Below are positions 9,473 through 17,724 of a DNA stretch of 34,397 nucleotides, in pieces. The stretch is from an uncultured Eubacteriales bacterium (GTDB lineage: Bacteria > Bacillota > Clostridia > Lachnospirales > Lachnospiraceae): the NCBI GenBank assembly GCA_900321855.1, contig ONXS01000030.1:1-34397 (forward strand), in the 5' to 3' direction. Every line of letters begins with the position of its first letter. The stretch's first letter is position 1. A model generated the notes under the pieces. It ran no database searches. It worked only from the letters and a program-made list of their open reading frames with translations, and was not told where the DNA came from. Both the position numbers and the translations under genes were made by a program.

Positions 9473-10708
9473 TTACTTTACCTTCCAACTGTGATTTAAT
9501 ACGACAATGCCCTCTGCAATGTAATCCATCTTGACAAAAAATGTCTTGATTTTTGACTTATAATCAATCGGCACTGTTGCAGTTTTATCAAATAATGCGA
9601 TGTCAAAATAGTAATTTCCACCTGTCAGGTTAAATCTCTCATAATTTAACTCAATCGTGTTCTCACCGAGTTTCCACGGAACATCGACAGAATCAAGCAG
9701 CGTGTTTAATCCACAGATATATTTATTATCGATACTTCGAATCGCAACACCCACTACCGGCTTTTCTACATCTAAATCATAGACCTGATATTTTACTTTC
9801 ACGGTAATATCCTCGCCATGCGTAAGTTCTTCCACAATATTTCCATTTTTATCGAAAATATCGACACCCTTGACCTCACCAATCTGAGTGACAGGTGCTG
9901 ACACAATCTCTTCCTCTTCGATTTCAACGGTATCTTTGTTCTTTATTTTCTCATAATACTCTTCTAAAGTTAGCTCACTCTTTAAGAAGTCCATATATCT
10001 GTCTGTTACTTCATCTGTATTTCCGTCCATAATTAACTTACCATTGTTAATCCAGATGGCTCTCTTACAGAATCTCTTAATGGAGTTAATGTCATGACTT
10101 ACAAACAGTACCGTCTTTCCTGCCTTCATGAAATCCGTAAACTTGTCCATACATTTTAACTGGAATCTTGTATCTCCAACGGCAAGTGCCTCATCGACAA
10201 TCAGTATATCTGGGTCTACATTGATGGCAACTGCAAATGCAAGTCGCACAAACATACCACTGGAATATGTCTTTACCGGCTGATAGATGTGGTCGCCAAT
10301 ATCTGCAAATGCGATAATGTCATCTAACTTCTTCTCCATCTCTTCTCTCGGAATATTCATAATCGTTCCATTTAAAAAGATATTCTCAATTCCATTAAAC
10401 TCCTGATTAAAACCAGCTCCGAGTTCCAACAGAGCGGATATTTTTCCATTAATATCAATACTTCCCGATGTCTGATTCAATACACCGGTAAGAATTTTAA
10501 GCAAGGTCGACTTTCCGGAACCATTTCTACCAATAATACCAACTGTCTCACCCTCGACAATGTCAAATGTCAGTCCGTCTAAAGCATAAAAATCTTTGGA
10601 ATATTTTGATTTGTTATGGCTGAAAGCCTCTTTTAATCTGTCAGATGGTTTGGCATACATTTTATATACTTTTGTCAAATCTTCTGCATGAACAACTACT
10701 TTACTCAT
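9473..10708 (-). CDS. Wzt-type polysaccharide ABC transporter ATPase with C-terminal recognition domain
   Basis: The first 240 residues form the nucleotide-binding domain. Walker A is GRNGSGKST (about 60-68), the signature loop is YSSGMFVRLAFA, and Walker B is ILIVDEALAVGD. The region from about 270 to 411 is a separate beta-sandwich, as in the C-terminal domain of Wzt proteins that bind the modified non-reducing end of an O-antigen before export. The total length of 411 fits long Wzt (about 400-430), not the short form of about 250. The genes on both sides support this: the Wzm permease starts one base after the stop, and a methyltransferase sits 15 bases upstream. In known systems a cap such as methyl or methyl-phosphate is what this domain reads. 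Confidence 0.93.
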   Translation of the reverse strand: MSKVVVHAEDLTKVYKMYAKPSDRLKEAFSHNKSKYSKDFYALDGLTFDIVEGETVGIIGRNGSGKSTLLKILTGVLNQTSGSIDINGKISALLELGAGFNQEFNGIENIFLNGTIMNIPREEMEKKLDDIIAFADIGDHIYQPVKTYSSGMFVRLAFAVAINVDPDILIVDEALAVGDTRFQLKCMDKFTDFMKAGKTVLFVSHDINSIKRFCKRAIWINNGKLIMDGNTDEVTDRYMDFLKSELTLEEYYEKIKNKDTVEIEEEEIVSAPVTQIGEVKGVDIFDKNGNIVEELTHGEDITVKVKYQVYDLDVEKPVVGVAIRSIDNKYICGLNTLLDSVDVPWKLGENTIELNYERFNLTGGNYYFDIALFDKTATVPIDYKSKIKTFFVKMDYIAEGIVVLNHSWKVK

Positions 10709-10723
10709 CTTAACTTCCTCTAT

Positions 10724-12010
10724 CTATTTTTTTAATCTGAATTTTTCTGTGTTATTTTTCTGAACACTCTCCGATTTCAATTCGTCATATTTCTTTCTGA
10801 TTTTAGAATTTTCTTCTCTTAATTTTTCAATTTCTTCTTTTAATGCAGTCTCTTCTTCTGCATGTCTTGTTTCTGTCTGCACTGCCTTTTCATTCAATAC
10901 ATCAACGATTGTATTCATCTTCTTAATAAGAAGTGAATCTGCACACAAAATATCGTAATCTACAATAATCTCAGGCTGTTCAAACTGACGAATCTGTTCT
11001 GTATTAAACAGGAACATCGGATCTCCCGTCTCAAATACATAAATATTATCAAATCTGTGTTCTGCATTGCAGCCAAAATCTGTAATTACCTCTTCGCTCT
11101 CTCCGTGTCTTACACTAAAGCAGTTCACTTTGATGACTGCCGAGGTATTAATTGGATCGAAACGGAGTGTGGTGCAGTCTGGTTCTACCGAAATTCCCAT
11201 TCTGTGATTGGCAGCACCAAGATTTAAAAATCTCTTATCTGCGTGTTCCTCATTCATTCCAGTGCCATTATCTTTATATATCTGTGCCCAGAAAGAGTTA
11301 TAATATGGATTTAACAAGTTCTGCTCTTCTGTTATATATTCTTTACCTTTTTTTAACTCATATACAAACTGGTAAACGGAACCATATTTTCTTGAATTCC
11401 AGAATTCCGGACTAATCCCCTCTACATCATAGATGGAATTTGGAATTTCCGTCTTTCCGGCTTCACAGTAAGTTCCAAAGCGTTTACATGGATACAAATC
11501 ACACTCTTTTATCATGTTCTCTAAACTTTCCTGTGTAAAGAAGTGAATATGTGTATTATCTAACAATCCCACATTTGTGTAATTCAGCCTGTTGTTCATC
11601 AAATCAATCAAAACAGAGTTATGTCCCATATTTGGAACAGAAATAATCACACTTCCGTTCTGTTTTAACAATAATTTTGATTTTGCAAGTACGGTCTTTG
11701 GATTTCTCAGATGTTCTAACACATCTGCAAATAATATATAATCAAATCGAAGGTCACCATATCGGTCAAACCATTCCATATTTTCAACATCGCCAACTAC
11801 TAGGTCTTTTCCATACTGCAATGCCTCTTTGCCCGCCTCTTCATCAATTTCAGCGAGATATACATCACAGTTTAACTGTTGCTTTAAATATTTGGTAAGT
11901 CTCCCGTTTGCCGGTCCAAATTCTAAAATAACAGAATTTCTCTTTATTTGCTCTAGCATCAATAGCAATGAATTGTTATTTACCAATTCCAAGTCAAAGT
12001 TATACTTCAC
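10724..12010 (-). CDS. SAM-dependent methyltransferase with C-terminal coiled coil
   Basis: Residues 1-210 are a class I methyltransferase. Motif I is EFGPANG (about 30-36), an acidic strand end (YLAEID) follows, and the DVLEHLRNPKTVL motif is typical of UbiG/MetW-like enzymes. A middle beta-rich region of about 130 residues follows. The tail (about 370-420) is highly charged with heptad-like Leu/Ile spacing and a run of E/K, consistent with a coiled coil. The GTG start at 12010 has AGGAGG six bases upstream. It is the first gene behind a strong promoter and sits directly before wzt. In E. coli O8/O9a the chain terminator WbdD also combines a methyltransferase with a coiled coil that measures chain length. 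A similar job here is inference. No kinase domain is visible. Confidence 0.85.
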   Translation of the reverse strand: MKYNFDLELVNNNSLLLMLEQIKRNSVILEFGPANGRLTKYLKQQLNCDVYLAEIDEEAGKEALQYGKDLVVGDVENMEWFDRYGDLRFDYILFADVLEHLRNPKTVLAKSKLLLKQNGSVIISVPNMGHNSVLIDLMNNRLNYTNVGLLDNTHIHFFTQESLENMIKECDLYPCKRFGTYCEAGKTEIPNSIYDVEGISPEFWNSRKYGSVYQFVYELKKGKEYITEEQNLLNPYYNSFWAQIYKDNGTGMNEEHADKRFLNLGAANHRMGISVEPDCTTLRFDPINTSAVIKVNCFSVRHGESEEVITDFGCNAEHRFDNIYVFETGDPMFLFNTEQIRQFEQPEIIVDYDILCADSLLIKKMNTIVDVLNEKAVQTETRHAEEETALKEEIEKLREENSKIRKKYDELKSESVQKNNTEKFRLKK

Positions 12011-12053
12011 AATCTACCTCCTTGTACATAATTGCCCCTCGTGCATCTAGCAG

Positions 12054-12082
12054 ATTATAACACTCTAATAATTATCTGTAAA
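12054..12082 (-). promoter_or_regulatory. Near-consensus sigma-A promoter of the polysaccharide operon
   Basis: On the minus strand, TTTACA (12082-12077) and TATAAT (12059-12054) are separated by exactly 17 bases, and TGT precedes the -10 box. The predicted transcript starts near 12047, giving a leader of about 35 bases with AGGAGG before the GTG of the methyltransferase gene. It lies just upstream of the broken glycosyltransferase's stop, so the export operon can be transcribed separately from the cda-glmM operon. Confidence 0.75.
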
Positions 12083-12091
12083 GTAACATAT

Positions 12092-12902
12092 TTAAAACTT
12101 TTGTAATATTTTACCAGTTTTATATCCCAGCAATTTAAATCCGGAACTCAGCACCAAGTCTGGAATACGGTACCATTTTCCCTGTTTGATAAAATATTGG
12201 GCTGCTGATTTTACCATTCGAATTCCCTCGCTCTCTGATTTTACATTCTCAAAGATGTAAGCAAACTGTCGCTGATTTTTTCCAATCTCCCGATTTCTCT
12301 TAAACTGCTGAAGATAGCTGTAATTGTGTGAGTGAATGACTCTGGCACGACTTGCATAATATACCTTGCCTCCTGATTGAATCACCTTATAGGCAAAAAT
12401 TGTATCTTCATTAAAGTCCGTCTTTGGGAACTGCTCAAGTTCATAAAATTTATCTCTTCTATATACAGAGCACACATCAGAACAAAAAATGGCTTTAATC
12501 CCCATCGTCTCCAAATCTTTTTCTGATTTTTCAATATCTCTGTCCGGATAATTAAAGTTTCTGATATATTTTTCCACATCTCTGCAGTTTTTATTAGGAA
12601 GTTGTCTCCCGTATACAAGATAAACCTGTTCATCTTTCAATGGTTTTATCAACTCTATCAGACAGACTCACGCCATAATTTCTTGTAAGTCCGTGATTAA
12701 ATTCTTCCTTACAAATATGATGGACTTCTACATTATCGAAGTCCATCACTAATTCATCATCAAACTTATTTTTATCTGTATTAATAATTATGATTTTATG
12801 AATCGGATATGTCTGTGCCTGCAATCTTTTTAACAGGCTGCGAAAGTTTTTATCTGGTGCGTAAGTAGGTATTATGACATCAATTGTCTGTTTAGTCCTC
12901 AT
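12092..12902 (-). pseudogene. Broken family-2 glycosyltransferase (internal deletion plus frameshift)
   Basis: Two overlapping frames together make one GT2 protein. The first (12902-12630) has TIDVIIPTYAPDKNFRSLL, then KEEFNHGLTRNYGVSLS, and then loses homology. The second (open to 12652 and beyond in its frame, stop at 12092) resumes at LIELIKPLKDEQ. It continues with YGRQLPNKNCR, CSDVCSVYRRD, FNEDTIFAYKV and RVIHSHNYSYLQQF, which are typical of rhamnosyltransferase-like GT2 enzymes. Between these blocks a normal member has about 17-20 residues holding the catalytic DD/DxD motif. Here that stretch is absent and the frame shifts by one. The junction near 12657-12664 has a TCTG tandem repeat. 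The start overlaps glmM by 11 bases and has GGAG upstream. An inactive gene is the simplest reading. A sequencing or assembly error is possible, but it would have to remove about 50 bases. Confidence 0.8.
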
Positions 12903-14232
12903 AAATCTCCTTTATTACATCAACCACCATATTTACATACTTCTCACATTTTTCATCAGAGTCTGCTTCTACCATAACTCGGATGAGTGGCTCTGTTCCA
13001 CTTGGTCTGAGCAATAATCTTCCCTCATCTCCAAGTTCTTCTGCAACCTTTGCCTCTATATCCTTTAATTTCTGATTATTCATCACTTCATCCTTGTCTT
13101 TTACGTTTACATTGACAAGGAGCTGTGGATAAATTTTCAAATCTCTCATAAGTTCACTCAGAGTCTGTTTACTCTCTATCATCGCCTCCATAATCTTGAG
13201 TGATGTTAAAATTCCATCTCCTGTTGTCGCATGTTTGCTGAAAATAATATGTCCGGACTGCTCACCGCCGAGACAGTGTCCGTTTGTGACCATATTTTCA
13301 TATACATATTTGTCTCCAACGGCTGTCTTTTCGTACTCAATGCCCTTTTCGTCAAGCGCCTTGTAAAGACCAATATTTGACATCACTGTTGTGACAACTT
13401 TATTATTATTTAACTGTCCGTGTTCTTTCATATATACACCACAGACATACATAATGGCATCGCCATCCACAATATTTCCATGTTCATCCACCGCAAGACA
13501 TCTGTCTGCATCACCGTCATAGGCAAATCCGACATCCACTTGATTCTCTTTTACAAATTTTGCAAGATTCTCAATATGTGTAGAACCACAGTTGTTGTTT
13601 ATGTTTGTTCCATCTGGCTCATTTGCAATGACAAGTGTCTTTGCTCCAAGTGCATCAAAAACATTTTTCGCAATCGCAGAAGAACTTCCGTTAGAACAGT
13701 CAAGTGCGACTGTTTTGTCTTTAAAGGATCTTGTTGCAATGGAAATCAAATAGCCGATATAGCGATTTCTTCCCATAGCATAATCGACTGTCTTGCCAAT
13801 ATTCTCACGTTTTGCAAGTGGAATCTCTTCTGACTTTCCATCAATGTAATCTTCAATGAGATTCTCAACTTCAGCCTCTAACTTCTTGCCCTGTCCGTTG
13901 ATAATCTTGATTCCGTTGTCATAATACGGATTGTGACTGGCTGAAATCATAATTCCCACATCAAAACCGTCTGTTCTGACCACATAAGAAACACTTGGTG
14001 TTGTCGTCACATGCAAAAGATACACATCCGCACCAGATGCCGTGAGTCCTGCAACTAACGCATACTCAAACATATAGCTGCTTCTTCTTGTATCTTTTCC
14101 AATGACTACTTTTGCCTTGTGGTCTTTCGAATAATACCATCCAAGATACCTTCCAACTTTAAACGCATGCTCCACTGTGAGGTCTACATTTGCCTCTCCT
14201 CTAAATCCATCTGTTCCAAAATACCTTCCCAT
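12892..14232 (-). CDS. glmM: Phosphoglucosamine mutase
   Basis: This enzyme interconverts glucosamine-6-phosphate and glucosamine-1-phosphate in the cytoplasm, feeding UDP-GlcNAc for peptidoglycan and surface glycans. The 446-residue protein has the N-terminal GRYFGTDGFRGEAN signature and the phosphoserine loop ISASHNP (Ser about 99). It also has the Mg2+ site DGDADR (about 238-243), the sugar-binding GEQSGH and the phosphate-binding RPSGTEPLIRVM. I start at the ATG at 14232, which opens the conserved N-terminus and has AGGAG 11 bases upstream. An upstream ATG at 14262 would add ten residues with no ribosome site. It follows cdaA, cdaR and an HPr-like gene. In Bacillus and relatives cdaA-cdaR-glmM is a conserved operon in which GlmM binds and inhibits CdaA. 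Confidence 0.96.
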   Translation of the reverse strand: MGRYFGTDGFRGEANVDLTVEHAFKVGRYLGWYYSKDHKAKVVIGKDTRRSSYMFEYALVAGLTASGADVYLLHVTTTPSVSYVVRTDGFDVGIMISASHNPYYDNGIKIINGQGKKLEAEVENLIEDYIDGKSEEIPLAKRENIGKTVDYAMGRNRYIGYLISIATRSFKDKTVALDCSNGSSSAIAKNVFDALGAKTLVIANEPDGTNINNNCGSTHIENLAKFVKENQVDVGFAYDGDADRCLAVDEHGNIVDGDAIMYVCGVYMKEHGQLNNNKVVTTVMSNIGLYKALDEKGIEYEKTAVGDKYVYENMVTNGHCLGGEQSGHIIFSKHATTGDGILTSLKIMEAMIESKQTLSELMRDLKIYPQLLVNVNVKDKDEVMNNQKLKDIEAKVAEELGDEGRLLLRPSGTEPLIRVMVEADSDEKCEKYVNMVVDVIKEIYED

Positions 14233-14301
14233 TGTTCTAAAATCTCCTTTTTTGGTTTTCATGCTATGAGCGATTCAACTGATTCATCATCAAAGTCACA
14301 C

Positions 14302-14568
14302 TCATTCACCATATTCTAAATATTCTTTAATTCGCTCCAAAGCGTCTGCCTCGTCCTCTCCATCGCAGGTGATGAGAACTTCATCTCCAAATTTCACACC
14401 TGCTGCGAGAACTCCAAGAAAACTCTTTAAATCGACCACCTTTGTCTCTGTTTTCATTGTGATTTTTGAATCAAAGCCCATTGCAATCTCTGTAATTTTT
14501 CCAGCCGGTCTGAAATGCAATCCATATACGACTCTGACTTTTACCTTCTCTTCTCTCAATAAGCTCAC
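14302..14568 (-). CDS. HPr-family phosphocarrier-like protein
   Basis: A protein of 88 residues with the HPr fold pattern. GLHFRPAGKI contains the site equivalent to phospho-His15 (His18 here), and LKSFLGVLAAGV contains the equivalent of the regulatory Ser46 (Ser49 here). Both phosphorylation sites are therefore present, unlike Crh, which lacks the His. The residue after His is Phe where most HPr proteins have Ala. The role could be a PTS phosphocarrier or a signalling variant controlled by HPr kinase. It lies between cdaR and glmM with no PTS genes nearby, which favours a regulatory role (inference). The GTG at 14568 gives this length, but its ribosome site is only one base away. A TTG at 14559 has better spacing from AGAGGTG and would remove three residues. 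Confidence 0.88.
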   Translation of the reverse strand: MSLLREEKVKVRVVYGLHFRPAGKITEIAMGFDSKITMKTETKVVDLKSFLGVLAAGVKFGDEVLITCDGEDEADALERIKEYLEYGE

Positions 14569-14597
14569 ACCTCTTTATCGTTATATTTGCGTATTCA

Positions 14598-15884
14598 TCA
14601 CTGAGCAGGGGCGGCTGTTGTCGTCTCTGGCTGCTGTGCTACTGTATTGTTTACCATATTGACATTAATTCTGACTTCCTGTAAATAATTGAGTCCGTCC
14701 GCCAACTGTTTAAAATGTACAATCAGTTCGTTTCTGCCCTCCACAGTGTTAGCCAAATCCACATATGGTTCTAAATCTGTGACGTTAAATCCGTCAATAC
14801 TTTTCTGTAGTCCGACAATGGTAACGTCAACGCTCTTTTCTTCAATTTCAGCACTATAACCTGCTGGAACATTTCTCTTGTCAATTTCGCTGACCGGAAT
14901 CGTAAATGTACTTGTCTGCAACTGTTCAATCTTTGCAGTAATTCGAATTGTGGCATCACTGTCACTATACAAATACACACCCTCTGGAAGTAATCCGGCT
15001 ACATCTGCATCTACACTCATATCAGAAGTCGCACCTGAAATATTGAGCAATTCAGCAGGTAACTGTATACTCTCCACCTGTGCCGCAGACGGTCCTGAAA
15101 TTCGGAGTGTCGTCTTATCACTTGTCAAATCCACCAGTTCGTATCCATTGGCAACATCTCCCGTAGATCCAATCTTTACCGGCACTTCACGAACCTGATA
15201 AATATCTGCATGGTATTCCGCTGATGTCACCGACATGGTCAAATCCTTCAAATCGCTGATTTCAGCTCCATTTGATGAGTAACATTTTAGTTCAATATTC
15301 TTTGTAAAGCTCTCTACCCGACCATCCAAATCAACTTTGACTCCAATCGAACTGATTCTGTTTACAACAGATTCCGGAGCTTTTACCGTTACTTTCTCCG
15401 GCGATACAGTTTCTTTTGTCAGAGAATAGGAATTTGACACTTTTCCTGAAGGAACAATACTGATGTCAAAGTTTTTCTCAATAATATCCTCAACATCGAG
15501 TTTCATCGTTCTTGTCTTCTGTGAAATCTCACAATCTCTCTCATACTTCGAATTTCTGAAAGACACATAAATTGGGACAGCATTTACACTTGACATTTCG
15601 CTAAATGGTGCCTGCGCATAAAAATCCTCTATTGTCATATTGTCCACCATTGATCTTGGACCTTTTACCGTAATGGAAACAACATTTCCCGTCTTGATAC
15701 TGTACACCTGATTGTTATCGGTAATAATATTCTCGTCCAGAACTGTTACCTGAATTCCTGAAAATGATCTCGTAACGTCCGGATCATCAATATTGACAAC
15801 TATAATCCATAAAGCAATTGCACATATCAGGGATATAATTTTCACACCGATATTATTTATTAATATCTTTTTTATTGCGTTCAC
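14598..15884 (-). CDS. cdaR: CdaR, YbbR-domain regulator of diadenylate cyclase
   Basis: A protein of 428 residues with one N-terminal membrane helix (about 12-31, GVKIISLICAIALWIIVVN). About four repeated YbbR modules of 80-90 residues follow on the outside, each with a V.V.G/V.A strand pattern such as SITVKGPRSMVDN and VTVKAPESVVNR. The tail is Thr/Ala/Pro/Gln-rich. CdaR is known to bind the membrane-bound cyclase CdaA and modulate c-di-AMP production, possibly in response to the cell wall. The GTG start at 15884 overlaps the cdaA 3' end by 32 bases and has GGAAGG upstream, so the two are translationally coupled. The order cdaA-cdaR-(HPr)-glmM supports the assignment. Confidence 0.93.
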   Translation of the reverse strand: MNAIKKILINNIGVKIISLICAIALWIIVVNIDDPDVTRSFSGIQVTVLDENIITDNNQVYSIKTGNVVSITVKGPRSMVDNMTIEDFYAQAPFSEMSSVNAVPIYVSFRNSKYERDCEISQKTRTMKLDVEDIIEKNFDISIVPSGKVSNSYSLTKETVSPEKVTVKAPESVVNRISSIGVKVDLDGRVESFTKNIELKCYSSNGAEISDLKDLTMSVTSAEYHADIYQVREVPVKIGSTGDVANGYELVDLTSDKTTLRISGPSAAQVESIQLPAELLNISGATSDMSVDADVAGLLPEGVYLYSDSDATIRITAKIEQLQTSTFTIPVSEIDKRNVPAGYSAEIEEKSVDVTIVGLQKSIDGFNVTDLEPYVDLANTVEGRNELIVHFKQLADGLNYLQEVRINVNMVNNTVAQQPETTTAAPAQ

Positions 15885-16746
15885 TATGCTTTCTTCCCTT
15901 CCATATCTTAAACTTCTTTGTATTATCGATTGTTCTGTTCTGTAATTTTTCCAGTTTCTCTCTCAGTTCATCACTGTCCACATTTCTCTGCAAGCTCCCT
16001 CTGTAAGCCAGAGAAATCTTTCCCGTCTCTTCCGACACAATAATCGTCAAACTGTCCGTCACCTCACTCACACCAACTCCGGCGCGATGTCTCGTTCCAA
16101 GTTCTTTGCTGAGCTGCATATTATCAGACAGCGGAAGATAACAGGTTGCTGATACAATTCTGTCTCCACGAATGATGACTGCACCATCGTGAAGTGGTGT
16201 GTTATGTTCAAAAATATTAATCAGTAATTGATTGCTGATTTCCGCATCAATATCAATTCCAGTTCTCTCATATTCACCAAGATTGATTTCATTTTCAATT
16301 ACCATTAATGCTCCTGTCTTGTGTTTTGCGAGTTCAACACTTGCCTTTACAAGCTCATTGACTGTTCGGGTTGAAAAACGCTCCTTGATATTCTTCGAAT
16401 CATCAAAGCCTATCACCCCATTGAAAATTTTCTTTCGAGCCAGTTGTTCTAAAGCCTTTCTAAATTCCGGCTGAAAGACAACAATTAATGAAATAATTCC
16501 AACGCTAAAGATTCTGTTTGCAAGCCATAAAATTGTTGTAAGATTAAAAATTGTAGCTAAGATTACAAAAAAGAATAACATCAGAATACCTTTTAACAGC
16601 ATCCACGCTCTTGTATTTTTTATCCACATCAGTATTTCATACACCAGAAATGTCAGAATCAGTATCTCTACTGCATCTGTTATCGTAAACTTTGGAATTG
16701 CCAGATACCCCGAAACAAATGATTTTAAATTTTGCACTACGTTCAT
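15853..16746 (-). CDS. cdaA: Membrane diadenylate cyclase CdaA
   Basis: This enzyme makes cyclic di-AMP from two ATP molecules. The 297-residue protein has three N-terminal membrane helices (about 24-41, 48-70 and 77-92) and then the DAC domain. Both catalytic signatures are intact: DGA in PLHDGAVIIRGDRIVSA (about 187-189) and RHR in GTRHRAGVGVSE (about 219-221). A charged C-terminal tail follows. Length and topology match CdaA/DacA of Firmicutes. The ATG at 16746 has AAGGAAGTG upstream with good spacing. c-di-AMP controls potassium and osmolyte uptake and wall homeostasis in these bacteria, and the neighbours cdaR and glmM are its known partners. Two unknown membrane proteins precede it in the same operon. 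Confidence 0.96.
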   Translation of the reverse strand: MNVVQNLKSFVSGYLAIPKFTITDAVEILILTFLVYEILMWIKNTRAWMLLKGILMLFFFVILATIFNLTTILWLANRIFSVGIISLIVVFQPEFRKALEQLARKKIFNGVIGFDDSKNIKERFSTRTVNELVKASVELAKHKTGALMVIENEINLGEYERTGIDIDAEISNQLLINIFEHNTPLHDGAVIIRGDRIVSATCYLPLSDNMQLSKELGTRHRAGVGVSEVTDSLTIIVSEETGKISLAYRGSLQRNVDSDELREKLEKLQNRTIDNTKKFKIWKGRKHSERNKKDINK

Positions 16747-16776
16747 AGCTAAATCACTTCCTTACAACATAAAGTT

Positions 16777-17724
16777 TTATTTTGTTCCACTCTTTTTTAC
16801 ATTGATATGTTTTACTTTCACATCTCTCTTGGCAACCTTGAGTTTCGGAACTGCCTTGACATAATAATAGTAATCGTCATCTTCAAACTGTACATACTCT
16901 GTACCGGAATAGTCAACGGCAAGAATGAATACATTTACTATCATACTAATCAGAATGGATAAAATTGTAAATACAATTATCATCCACAATTTAAAATTCC
17001 CCTGTACTTCGAGGAGATACATACTAAACAATACAAGCATTGCCTCAATTGAGCCACCTGAAATAATTGCAATCATCGGTGCGTTATCAATAGAAAGTCT
17101 CTTAATTCCATAAGTAATGAGTGCTGCGATTGCAAAGGCAACTATGAGTACAATCATCTCCTTATTCTGAACCAAATCAGAAATAAATGCACCAATTCTC
17201 TCTATCCCTGAGCCTCCAAGTCCGTTGGCAATTAAAACTGCCTCATTCCCGCCATATTGCAGCATATAAAATATAATGGTTCCAAATATCATCCCAACAA
17301 TGGCGACAGGCTCCCATGCGATACCAATTAGGATTGGCATCAAAAATGGCATTTTCAAAAAGAATAATACAGGCATTGCCAGTACAATGAATCCATGTTC
17401 TGACGAAAAACGGAAGAACAGGAAATACATCACAAGAAATACCAGTAATACCACAAGGGCGATTTCAGGTGAAATGCTGTACATATTAACAAGTACAATC
17501 ACCGTGTAAATTACTACCACAATTCCGGTAGCCAGTACGGAAGAAAGTGCTGAAATCAATACCAATACTGCCGGATTATTCAAAGTTGTATTAAATCCAA
17601 CATAATGATTCATAATTAATAATGCAATCAGTGTAAATATAAATTTTAATATTGGTTTTATGATAACAGAATGTTCACTGTATAACTTTCTCATGTTTTC
17701 TTTAATATTTAGAAGTGTCGTCAT
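16777..17724 (-). CDS. Unknown polytopic membrane protein in the c-di-AMP operon
   Basis: I do not recognise a named family. The 315-residue protein has about eight or nine hydrophobic helices between residues 23 and 270. Loops contain several Gly (YGGNEAVLIANGLGGSGIERIG). The cytoplasmic tail is unusual: a FEDDDYYYY cluster followed by a strongly basic end (KLKVAKRDVKVKHINVKK). The ATG at 17724 has AGGAGG 11 bases upstream and overlaps the preceding gene by 23 bases. It ends 30 bases before cdaA. It could be a channel, a permease-like scaffold or a partner of CdaA. Nothing in the sequence shows ATP binding or catalysis. Its presence as a gene is well supported by coupling and coding character, but its function is open. 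Confidence 0.85.
   Translation of the reverse strand: MTTLLNIKENMRKLYSEHSVIIKPILKFIFTLIALLIMNHYVGFNTTLNNPAVLVLISALSSVLATGIVVVIYTVIVLVNMYSISPEIALVVLLVFLVMYFLFFRFSSEHGFIVLAMPVLFFLKMPFLMPILIGIAWEPVAIVGMIFGTIIFYMLQYGGNEAVLIANGLGGSGIERIGAFISDLVQNKEMIVLIVAFAIAALITYGIKRLSIDNAPMIAIISGGSIEAMLVLFSMYLLEVQGNFKLWMIIVFTILSILISMIVNVFILAVDYSGTEYVQFEDDDYYYYVKAVPKLKVAKRDVKVKHINVKKSGTK

Noticed and set aside
12382..12633. Separate 83-codon frame within the broken glycosyltransferase
   Set aside because: It is an alternative frame of the second half, which has clear GT2 homology in the other frame.
13420..13833. Plus-strand open frame of 137 codons
   Set aside because: It lies entirely opposite glmM, whose motifs are unmistakable, and its translation has no family features or ribosome site.
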